A stretch of DNA of 48,493 nt. Source: Alphaproteobacteria bacterium. Lineage in GTDB: Bacteria; Pseudomonadota; Alphaproteobacteria; UBA1280; UBA6503. Position numbers and translations under genes: made by a program. Shown one piece after another: positions 24,447 to 31,190 of the stretch. The stretch lies in NCBI GenBank assembly GCA_021774615.1, contig JAJFIW010000039.1, positions 1-48,493 of the forward strand, read 5' to 3'. Numbering within the stretch: position 1 is the stretch's first letter; the number at the start of each line of letters is the position of its first letter. Below the pieces are notes generated by a model. It saw only the letters and a program-made list of their open reading frames with translations, made no database searches and was not told where the DNA came from.

Positions 24447-24989
24447 ATGAATATTCGGAGCTTATACAGCTTGTTTTTATGCGTACTGATCATCGGCCTG
24501 CTCTCAATCGGAACTGCCACAGCGAGCACTCACGGCGGAACTGGAATTACTTGTGACAATGATCAAATTGCATTCGGCGGCGATGGTGATGACAACAACT
24601 TACATGCTCTTGATGGCGCTGGTGGTGACGGAAATACCGAAGCTTACACAATCCTATCATACGATGGCGGCACTGGTGGTGATGCTGGAAAAAACTTATT
24701 TGCATCCGACGGCACTGGTGGTGATTCCATTAATTTCCTAGCCAAAATTGCAGATGGCGATGGCGGAAATAACACAATCCTATCTCATACGGGCGGCGGC
24801 GATGGCATTCCAGTGACTATGTTAAGCGCAACTGAAGGCATTATTTCTGGCGGTGACGGCAACACTAAACTTACGGCGCAGGTGAGTGGGTGGAGTCTTA
24901 TGTTAGCAAGTGGTCACGACCATGATGATGAAGTATGCAGCTCCCATTGCAATAACCCGTCTCACGGTCATTCCGGCGTATACAGCTGA
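24447..24989 (+). CDS. Secreted Gly/Asp-repeat protein with His/Cys-rich tail
   Basis: The protein has 180 residues from the ATG set by GGAG. It begins with a signal peptide (MNIRSLYSLFLCVLIIGLLS, cleavage near ATAS). The mature part holds about six imperfect repeats with GG(D/T)G(D/G) cores, such as FGGDGDD, GAGGDGN, GGTGGDAG and GTGGDS, separated by short hydrophobic strands like YTILSY. The C-terminus, with GHDHDDEVCSSHCNNPSHGH, is rich in His, Cys and Asp and could bind a metal. It resembles a small extracellular repeat protein but lacks the true RTX nonapeptide spacing. It is more GC-rich than its surroundings. No family is recognised. Confidence 0.62.
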   Translation: MNIRSLYSLFLCVLIIGLLSIGTATASTHGGTGITCDNDQIAFGGDGDDNNLHALDGAGGDGNTEAYTILSYDGGTGGDAGKNLFASDGTGGDSINFLAKIADGDGGNNTILSHTGGGDGIPVTMLSATEGIISGGDGNTKLTAQVSGWSLMLASGHDHDDEVCSSHCNNPSHGHSGVYS

Positions 24990-25007
24990 CATTTTGACCG
25001 TTCGTAG

Positions 25008-25030
25008 CTAGGAAGATCTGATCTTCCTAG
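25008..25030 (+). terminator. Hairpin after the Gly/Asp-repeat gene
   Basis: A perfect stem pairs CTAGGAAGAT with ATCTTCCTAG around CTG, followed by an A-rich and then T-rich stretch. Without an immediate T-run it may be leaky. Confidence 0.5.
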
Positions 25031-25055
25031 TAAAAATAAACTTTTTCTTGTTAGC

Positions 25056-25160
25056 AAGGTATAGTTATTGAACTATTAATAATAATTGCTGGGTCAGAAG
25101 CGTTCTGAACCAGGTTACAATATACCTTAAGAAATGCCACCCCCTGGGGTGGCATTTTCT
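25056..25160 (+). ncRNA. Palindromic structured RNA candidate
   Basis: AAGGTATA (25056-25063) can pair with TATACCTT (25121-25128). Inside is an 11-bp hairpin, CTGGGTCAGAA with TTCTGAACCAG and one mismatch, around GCG. A perfect terminator follows at 25132-25160. No own promoter is clear, so it may be a 3'UTR-derived RNA from the upstream gene. A short palindromic (MITE-like) DNA element is the alternative. Confidence 0.38.
25132..25160 (+). terminator. Strong rho-independent terminator
   Basis: AAATGCCACCCC pairs with GGGGTGGCATTT around CT, followed by TCTTATT. It closes the structured segment downstream of the Gly/Asp-repeat gene. Confidence 0.78.
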
Positions 25161-25210
25161 TATTCCTGCTACTTATTTTTACTTTTTCTAAAAAAGTGTA
25201 GTGCGACCAC

Positions 25211-25239
25211 TTGACAATATAACCAACCACCACTACATG
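25211..25239 (+). promoter_or_regulatory. Promoter of leader B
   Basis: A perfect TTGACA (25211-25216) and TACATG (25234-25239) are 17 bp apart in a region without protein genes. The downstream sequence is homologous to that after the promoter at 24235. Confidence 0.6.
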
Positions 25240-25439
25240 GTTTGTACGTTAAAATTATACGTAATCTTCTTTAACTTTTCTCTCCTTTTTAGTTATGGGA
25301 GATTATATTATTTTTTTACGTGCAATCCATAGAGCCTTTCGTTTTGGGAGTAAATCCCAATTCGGCTCACCATTAAGCAACTCGCCGGCGCAATCTGCGT
25401 CTTAGTTGCTCGCATTTTTTCCATTAGATGGAGGTCTTT
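25240..25439 (+). promoter_or_regulatory. Structured 5' leader B, paralog of leader A
   Basis: The tract ATCTTCTTTAACTTTTC (25264-25280) lies at the same distance from the -10 box as in leader A. It is followed by a TCTCC/GGAGA hairpin with a T-run (25281-25317), a nested GAGCC[TTGGGA/TCCCAA]GGCTC hairpin, and a nested GCAACT[GCGCA/TGCGT]AGTTGC hairpin. GGAGG then sits before an ATG at 25440. The order of parts matches leader A although the hairpin sequences differ. Confidence 0.45.
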
Positions 25440-25475
25440 ATGACCCTGCCTCGCCCGTTACTTTTGTTTGACTGA
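25440..25475 (+). CDS. 11-codon ORF behind leader B
   Basis: ATG follows GGAGG by five bases and encodes MTLPRPLLLFD before TGA. The strong ribosome site, promoter and structured leader all point to translation of this tiny frame, but no longer frame follows. It may be a leader peptide, a microprotein, or the remnant of a lost gene whose leader persists. Confidence 0.35.
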   Translation: MTLPRPLLLFD

Positions 25476-25564
25476 CTAAAGCAATTGCAACATATTTAAT
25501 ACTCATACTTTAAAAATTGCAGAAATTTTCTATAAGGAATTAGTCCAATGGTGTATTAAAATCG

Positions 25565-25737
25565 GTATAATTAATTATATATAATTATACTGGGAGCCAG
25601 TAGATTGAACCGTGTGCGCACGGAAACCACACCTCTATTACGAGGTCTCCAGCATAGACTGGAATTAGCGATAACCCCCTTTTACAATATTCTCAAGGCT
25701 TGACCTTGTAGCTATTGTAAGGGGGTTTCCTTTTTGT
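25565..25737 (+). ncRNA. Multi-hairpin RNA candidate ending in a long terminator
   Basis: Six short hairpins follow one another: GTATAATT/AATTATAC, ACTGG/CCAGT, CCGTG/CACGG, ACCTC/GAGGT, TCCAG/CTGGA and the terminator. The first CCAGT can instead pair with a later ACTGG and close CCGTG/CACGG and ACCTC/GAGGT into a three-way junction, so two structures compete. There is no gene downstream on this strand, so a small RNA or the tail of the leader-B transcript is more likely than a riboswitch. AT-rich TATAAT boxes at 25566 and 25580 lack good -35 partners. Confidence 0.45.
25674..25735 (+). terminator. Long-stem rho-independent terminator
   Basis: ACCCCCTTTTACAATA pairs with TATTGTAAGGGGGT, enclosing an inner CAAGG/CCTTG hairpin, and is followed by TTCCTTTTT. 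It separates the RNA candidate from the convergent xseA. Confidence 0.8.
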
Positions 25738-25741
25738 AGGG

Positions 25742-27094
25742 TTAGTCAAGCTTAGCGGTGCGCTCGCCATCATTAAAATGAAGGACAATATCTTTTGCTG
25801 AAGTAGTTGCAGACTTAATTAAATTGCCATTTGTGTCGGCAACATACACAAACCCTTTTGCTAGTGGGGCTTTTGGTGATAAATGCTGTAATAATTGGCT
25901 ACGGCTATCTAAGTGGCGCTGATGGTGGCTAATTTGCCTATTTATTGCATGGCTAAGGCGCTTGTCCCACTCGTTTACCCGCTGTTTATTTAAGCTAAAA
26001 AACCGTTGTAATAAATCAGGGCGGAGTCGATTTTGTAGGTTAGCAAAACGTTGCTGCAATAGCCGTAACCGCCCTACGCTTGCTTGATGCAACCTTGTGT
26101 GCCTATCATCAAGACGTAAATACCATTGATTAATCACACTTTTAGGGTCAGGAAAGCCTCGTTTAAGTGCTTTTAGCTCTTGGGTATCATGCTTAATTTT
26201 TTGCCGTGTTAAGTAAGCTAAAGTCGCAAGGGCATTACTAGTTTTTTGCTGCAATTCGATACGGTCGGGGATAGCTTCGGTTGCTGCGGCCGTTGGTGTT
26301 GGCGAGCGATGGTCAGCCGCATAGTCACACAAGGTTATATCAGGCTCGTGCCCTACGCCACTAATAATCGGGGTATCCGAGTTTGCAACTGCTCGTACTA
26401 CTATTTCTTCGTTAAAGGGCCACAAATCTTCTAGCGAACCGCCACCACGTGCCACAATAATGACATCAGGTTGGGGGATTTTCCCACCAACTTCTAAGCT
26501 ATTAAAGCCTTTAATTGCGGCTGCAATTTGTTCTTTTGCGCCTACCCCTTGCACTGCCACTGGCCACAACAAAACATGGCTTGGGAACCTAGCTTTCAAG
26601 CGGTTAAGCATGTCGTCTATTACGGCACCTGTTGGCGAAGTTATAACCCCAATTGTATTAGGCAAGAATGGCAGTTGTTTTTTACGTTCAGGCGCAAATA
26701 AACCTTCGGCCTCGAGTTGCTTTTTAAGGTCCTCAAAGCGCTGCATTAATGCGCCAATACCAGCAGGTTCCATGCGATCGATAATAATTTGGTAGTTGCT
26801 GCTTTTGCCGTAAGTTGTAACCTTGCCATAAGCAACCACGTACAGCCCATCTTCAAAAGGGGCTTTAATACGGCTAACACCACCACGCCATACAATAGCA
26901 TTTATAATGCTGTCGTCGTCCTTAAGGGTAAAATACATATGCCCTGATGCAGCCCTTTTAAGACCTGATATTTCGCCTTCTATAACTACGCGGCTAAACT
27001 GCTTTTCTACAGCAAAACGTAATTGGTTAGATAATTGCGTAACAGTTAAAACATTTGCACCTTGGTTGTCGGCAGCAGCAAACAAGTCATCCAT
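25742..27094 (-). CDS. xseA: Exodeoxyribonuclease VII large subunit
   Basis: The protein is of normal length (about 450). The N-terminal OB domain has LRFAVEKQFSRVVIEGEISG and GHMYFTLKD. The catalytic domain has IGVITSPTGAVIDDML, VIIVARGGGSLEDLWPFNEE, 'SGVGHEPDITLCDYAADHRSPTPTAAA', all highly conserved. A long coiled-coil C-terminal region (about 300-430) with many Arg, Gln and Leu holds the small subunits. ExoVII degrades single-stranded DNA in repair. The ATG at 27094 overlaps the preceding stop as TAATG; a GTG nine bases upstream is less likely. Confidence 0.95.
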   Translation of the reverse strand: MDDLFAAADNQGANVLTVTQLSNQLRFAVEKQFSRVVIEGEISGLKRAASGHMYFTLKDDDSIINAIVWRGGVSRIKAPFEDGLYVVAYGKVTTYGKSSNYQIIIDRMEPAGIGALMQRFEDLKKQLEAEGLFAPERKKQLPFLPNTIGVITSPTGAVIDDMLNRLKARFPSHVLLWPVAVQGVGAKEQIAAAIKGFNSLEVGGKIPQPDVIIVARGGGSLEDLWPFNEEIVVRAVANSDTPIISGVGHEPDITLCDYAADHRSPTPTAAATEAIPDRIELQQKTSNALATLAYLTRQKIKHDTQELKALKRGFPDPKSVINQWYLRLDDRHTRLHQASVGRLRLLQQRFANLQNRLRPDLLQRFFSLNKQRVNEWDKRLSHAINRQISHHQRHLDSRSQLLQHLSPKAPLAKGFVYVADTNGNLIKSATTSAKDIVLHFNDGERTAKLD

Positions 27095-28686
27095 TACAGC
27101 CACTCGCCCTTATCAACATTACGGCGTTTGCGCTCGGGCAGTTTTTTTGTAGAGTCTTGCAGAATTCTAAACTTATCGTTAGTTTTTTTACTCTGTTTTT
27201 TCACTTTTTTCTTAGCTTTAGTCGGCTCTTTTTTAATTGCTTTTATAGGGGCAGCAACTGCTTCTTCCTCTATGATTGTGTCTTCTTTTATTGGAAGAAT
27301 CGGTGTTCTTTTCTTAACTGGTTTGGTTTCTTTTTTCTTGGTTGGTTTTACTGGCTCTTTATAACCACCATCGGGTTGGCCAACCATTACTACAATCATC
27401 TCGTCAGTTCTTAGACGTTTTTTGGCAACAGCTTTAATGTCATCACGGCTTACAGCTTTAATTTGTGCTACCCATTTATCAAGGTAGTCAATGCCTAATT
27501 CTTCGGTTTGCATAAAAGTTAAATAGCTTAAAATGTCCTCGTTACTGTCGAGGCGCAGCGGGAATGAGCCTACTAAATAGTCTAAAGCAGCGTCATACTG
27601 CTCTGCGGTTACGCCATTGTTAATTACATTATTAATTTCTTCTTTAACTAGCTCTACAACCTCATAAGCAGACTCGTTCTTGGTTTGTACTACTGTTTGG
27701 TATGCCCCCCAAAATGGCATTGGGTCAAAATAACTGTAGATACCATAAGCAAGGCCACGTTTCTCGCGCACTTCTTCCATTAAAATAGATGAAAAGCCAC
27801 CACCACCAAGAATATGGTTCATGAACAGTGCGGCAAAATAATCGTCGTCGGTACGAGAAAGCCCCTTATGCCCCATAATAATGGTTGTTTGCGGTACATT
27901 AAGAGTAATTTTCTTTAATACTGGGGGCTGCTCTTTAGGTACTATGGTTGGCTTATTAACTAGTTTACCTTTAGGTAGTTTAGCAAAATGGAACTCTACC
28001 AGTTTTATGATTTCCTCAGGTTTAATAGCACCGACTACGCTTATAATCATATTTTTCTGGGTGAACATTTTGTCATGGTATTTTTCAATGTCACGCCTAG
28101 TAATTTTTTTAATGCTACTTTCTACCCCTTGGAGTGGCTGGCCGTAAGGGTGGTAGCGGCCATAGACCAAAGCATCAAAAGCTTCGTTGGCAAGCTGGCT
28201 TGGGCTTTCTTTTATTCGTTTGCGCCCTGCGAGGATAGCTTGTTTAAGACGCACAAAATCGGGCTTATTAAAAGCTGGTTTTTTAATTGCTAAGGCCAAC
28301 AATGCAAAAGATGCGTCGAAATTTTCAGCTAAGGACTGCAAGTTAATATTAATGGTTAAATCATCTACATCGGAACCTATATTTGCGCCAAGACGCTCGG
28401 TTTGCTCTAAAAATTCTTTACTACTAAGTTTACCCGCACCTTGGGTTAGCATTTCAGCAGTTAAGTTTGCTAGCCCTTTTTTGTCTTCCAAGTCAAAAAC
28501 GGCACCACCCCGAAAAGCAATTTCTACAGATACCATAGGTAAACTATGGCTTTCGGTTAGCCATATTTTTAGGCCAGATGGGGTCGTAAGCTCTTGGATT
28601 GGAACTATTTTCTCGTCAGTAGCTGTTGCCACAAAAGGGTTAGTTAAGCATAAAACTGTCATCAGGCAACAAATCACTTTTCTCAT
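27094..28686 (-). CDS. M16 family peptidase-like protein, non-catalytic partner, with basic tail
   Basis: The 530-residue protein begins with a signal peptide (residues 1-21, ending ATAT). Its two M16 halves are visible (SLPMVSVEIAFRGGAVFDLEDKKGLANLTAEMLTQGAG and ILGGGGFSSILMEEVREKRGLAYGI). HxxEH is replaced by LTAEM, so it cannot bind zinc, while the C-terminal FSSILMEEVREKRGLAY is of the type found in catalytic partner subunits. It should pair with the active M16 at 31191. After about residue 440 an unusual Lys/Pro-rich tail of about 85 residues follows. It is cotranscribed with xseA. Confidence 0.85.
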   Translation of the reverse strand: MRKVICCLMTVLCLTNPFVATATDEKIVPIQELTTPSGLKIWLTESHSLPMVSVEIAFRGGAVFDLEDKKGLANLTAEMLTQGAGKLSSKEFLEQTERLGANIGSDVDDLTININLQSLAENFDASFALLALAIKKPAFNKPDFVRLKQAILAGRKRIKESPSQLANEAFDALVYGRYHPYGQPLQGVESSIKKITRRDIEKYHDKMFTQKNMIISVVGAIKPEEIIKLVEFHFAKLPKGKLVNKPTIVPKEQPPVLKKITLNVPQTTIIMGHKGLSRTDDDYFAALFMNHILGGGGFSSILMEEVREKRGLAYGIYSYFDPMPFWGAYQTVVQTKNESAYEVVELVKEEINNVINNGVTAEQYDAALDYLVGSFPLRLDSNEDILSYLTFMQTEELGIDYLDKWVAQIKAVSRDDIKAVAKKRLRTDEMIVVMVGQPDGGYKEPVKPTKKKETKPVKKRTPILPIKEDTIIEEEAVAAPIKAIKKEPTKAKKKVKKQSKKTNDKFRILQDSTKKLPERKRRNVDKGEWL

Positions 28687-28712
28687 TATTATATTTCCAC
28701 TACTATACTGCT

Positions 28713-29510
28713 ATGGTCAAACTCGATAACATCTTACAGCATCAATTATTCTCTGTCATTACTCCTGGCATTGCTTTCTCGTCTGGGAGTACCATTTTGG
28801 CATGGTTTGCAGGTGAATTGGCATTTATTGCTCATTTTATTGGTTTTTTAATCGTAACAAGTTGCGGAATGCTCAATAAAGACCCCGCCCATCGGGTTGG
28901 AAGTTACTTACCTTCTAAAATAAGGCTATTTCTTACTAAAGAGGACCCTCTTGCAATAGATAGCTATTTTAAATTCTCCGCAGGGCTTTTAGGTGTAATA
29001 GGGTTAGTTATTGGCACAACACCTTTATCGCTAATAGCTGTTCTTAGCTCTAGTGTTCTTATAATATATGGTATATCCGATATCCAGTTCGTATACGTAA
29101 AACACCGCGCCAAAAGCGAAATATCAAAATCTATTTTTATCCGAATTCTACGAGAACCAAACCTATATTTAACTTTAGGGCTACTAGGGCTAAGCTTTAT
29201 AGCAGGGATTGAAGCAGATTTAACCAATACCTTTGCATCACTAGACCAGTTCATGAAGAACCTACCTATCTATGCTAATATTCCATTAGCGCTTATTAGT
29301 GGGTTTTTAGCAATACGCCATAGTATTTACTCGACCAGCCCAATTCCTAATTTACCTGCATTATCTATCTACACGTTTGCGGCATTAATAAACTTAGTTT
29401 GCTCTTACCATAACCCACTAATGACGGTAGCATTTCTACTTTTCCTTATTGGTGACTTAGGGCTTATAAAAATTGTTAGATCAGCCCAGCAACAAAGTAA
29501 ATCTAGTTAA
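28713..29510 (+). CDS. Membrane protein of unknown function, tandem paralog 1
   Basis: The 265-residue protein has about seven to eight hydrophobic segments and no signal peptide. Motifs shared with the next gene include NILQHQLFSV, STILAWFAGELAFIAHFIG, DSYFKFSAG and TFASLDQFMKNLPIYANIP. The strongest conservation surrounds AWFAGELAFIA and SLDQFMKNLPIY, so these are likely functional. The start is only 26 bp from the divergent M16 start and has no visible Shine-Dalgarno site, so leaderless translation or a different promoter is possible. I do not recognise the family. Confidence 0.65.
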   Translation: MVKLDNILQHQLFSVITPGIAFSSGSTILAWFAGELAFIAHFIGFLIVTSCGMLNKDPAHRVGSYLPSKIRLFLTKEDPLAIDSYFKFSAGLLGVIGLVIGTTPLSLIAVLSSSVLIIYGISDIQFVYVKHRAKSEISKSIFIRILREPNLYLTLGLLGLSFIAGIEADLTNTFASLDQFMKNLPIYANIPLALISGFLAIRHSIYSTSPIPNLPALSIYTFAALINLVCSYHNPLMTVAFLLFLIGDLGLIKIVRSAQQQSKSS

Positions 29511-29513
29511 CTC

Positions 29514-30326
29514 ATGAACAGACTTAACAATATGTTGCAGCATCAGATTTTTTCTGTAGTTCACCCTGGTGTGGCTTTTGCAGCAGGGAATACAATTTTA
29601 GCATGGTTTGCGGGCGAACTTGCCTTTATTGCTAATTTTATTGGGCTTATTTTAGTTAAAACTGCCGATACTTTAAATAAAAAGCCAACCCACAAAATTG
29701 GTCAATATTACCCAGCACTAATACGAGACTTTCTTATTAAAAGCGACCCTCTAGAGATTGATGCTTATTTTAAATTTTCTGCAGGTATACTTGGTTTTGT
29801 TGGTATGGTTGTTGGCATAACTTCGTCTTCATTAATAGCGGTTATAAGCTCTACAGTATTAATATTGTATGGGGTTGGGGACTATATGTTCGCCAACATG
29901 AAACATCGCACCAAAAAGACCATGCCCAAATCGGCATTAATGCGCATACTAACAGAGCCTAATCTATATTCTGCAATAGCTTTATTATGCCTTACCCTTA
30001 TTGCTGGTAGCTATGCAGACCTAAACAACACTTTTGCATCACTAGACCAATTTATGAAGAACCTGCCTATTTATGTTAATGTGCCAATGTCTATAGTTAT
30101 AATGGCTGTAGCAATAAAACATGGGTTTAAAGGTATATATATTATGCCTAGTTTAAAAGCATTATGGTTATTTAATATATCGACTACCATAAACCTTGTT
30201 TGCTCGTACCATACGCCACTTATTATACCTGCGTTTGCATTTTTTATTATTGCCGAGTTTGGCCTAATGCATAATATTATAAAATACGAATTAGCTAACC
30301 AACAAAATAAGCCCCACAGCGCTTAG
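29514..30326 (+). CDS. Membrane protein of unknown function, tandem paralog 2
   Basis: The 270-residue protein aligns along its whole length with the gene just upstream (NMLQHQIFSV, NTILAWFAGELAFIANFIG, DAYFKFSAG, TFASLDQFMKNLPIYVNVP). The two start codons match in the alignment. It begins 3 bp after the previous stop, so it is cotranslated. Its 3' end overlaps the convergent EamA-type gene by 36 bp. It probably arose by tandem duplication, with clear divergence since then. Confidence 0.65.
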   Translation: MNRLNNMLQHQIFSVVHPGVAFAAGNTILAWFAGELAFIANFIGLILVKTADTLNKKPTHKIGQYYPALIRDFLIKSDPLEIDAYFKFSAGILGFVGMVVGITSSSLIAVISSTVLILYGVGDYMFANMKHRTKKTMPKSALMRILTEPNLYSAIALLCLTLIAGSYADLNNTFASLDQFMKNLPIYVNVPMSIVIMAVAIKHGFKGIYIMPSLKALWLFNISTTINLVCSYHTPLIIPAFAFFIIAEFGLMHNIIKYELANQQNKPHSA

Positions 30327-31187
30327 TAGCAATAAAGCAATTTCTCGTAGTGACGCACGGTCGTCAAAACCACGCAAGCGGTTATACATCGATAACCACA
30401 CAATACTTAGCAGTAACAATGCCGACACATAACCAGGGTTAGGGCTAAGCACAATTGCAGTGCTAATAAAGTATGTAGCCAAAATTCCTAAACCACCTAC
30501 TAATATGCCGCCTAGTACTAGGTGCTTTTTGGTAAGGCCGATGCCATCATCAGTAAGGAGATGTGCCCACAGGTTACTTTCTATTTTACGGTGTTTTATA
30601 AACCAATAAACCAAAGGAATATGGATAGCACTTACCATAAACGCTAATATAAATGGGGTCTGGGTTATATCTGTTCCTTCTAAACCAGTTTTAATAAAAA
30701 CATCCGCCAATGCAAAAGCTACACCCACAGGGAAAACCTCTTTTAACGCCGGCCAAGCAGTGTCGCAATGGCGAATATTTGCCATCGCCACCCCAAAAGT
30801 TGCTAAGCAAGCAAGAATACCTGCCGTAACAAGCGGGTTATCGAATAAGCTTGCTAGATACACTTGGTCAACCACACACCACACCACAAAAGCCACATAA
30901 ATTTTTACGGGCAAGAATATAGATGCAAGCCTGCCACCAAGCCTACGTGCAGCATCAAAGAAGATAATATCCCCAATAAAAATGCTTATAATGCCTGCTA
31001 ACATATAAAGGTAAAATGATAGGTGGGTTGGCCACTCGAAAAAAGCAATAAATGGTGCAATAATTAATAAAGCAAATATAGAACGTACCAATACCAACAT
31101 TGCACCATGCAATTGTAAAAAATGGTTAGCATGGCCAATTATTGCAGCAATAATACTAGCAGCAACAGAATAAATAACCCATTCCAT
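30291..31187 (-). CDS. EamA/DMT superfamily transporter
   Basis: The 298-residue protein has about ten hydrophobic segments in two similar halves. The start (VIYSVAASIIAAIIGHANHFLQLHGAMLVLVRSIFALLIIAPFIAFF) and the mid-protein AARRLGGRLASIFLPVKIY fit the EamA (drug/metabolite transporter) pattern. The transported compound is unknown. Its stop lies 36 bp inside the convergent paralog 2. Its start is only 3 bp from the stop of the active M16 gene, so it is read from the same transcript. Confidence 0.72.
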   Translation of the reverse strand: MEWVIYSVAASIIAAIIGHANHFLQLHGAMLVLVRSIFALLIIAPFIAFFEWPTHLSFYLYMLAGIISIFIGDIIFFDAARRLGGRLASIFLPVKIYVAFVVWCVVDQVYLASLFDNPLVTAGILACLATFGVAMANIRHCDTAWPALKEVFPVGVAFALADVFIKTGLEGTDITQTPFILAFMVSAIHIPLVYWFIKHRKIESNLWAHLLTDDGIGLTKKHLVLGGILVGGLGILATYFISTAIVLSPNPGYVSALLLLSIVWLSMYNRLRGFDDRASLREIALLLLSAVGLILLVS

Positions 31188-31190
31188 ATA

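Noticed and set aside
24540-24900. RTX (calcium-binding nonapeptide) repeats
   Set aside because: The GGxGxD units lack the regular nine-residue spacing.
25051-25233. 60-residue minus-strand ORF
   Set aside because: It lies over the palindromic element and terminator, has no ribosome site and looks unlike a protein.
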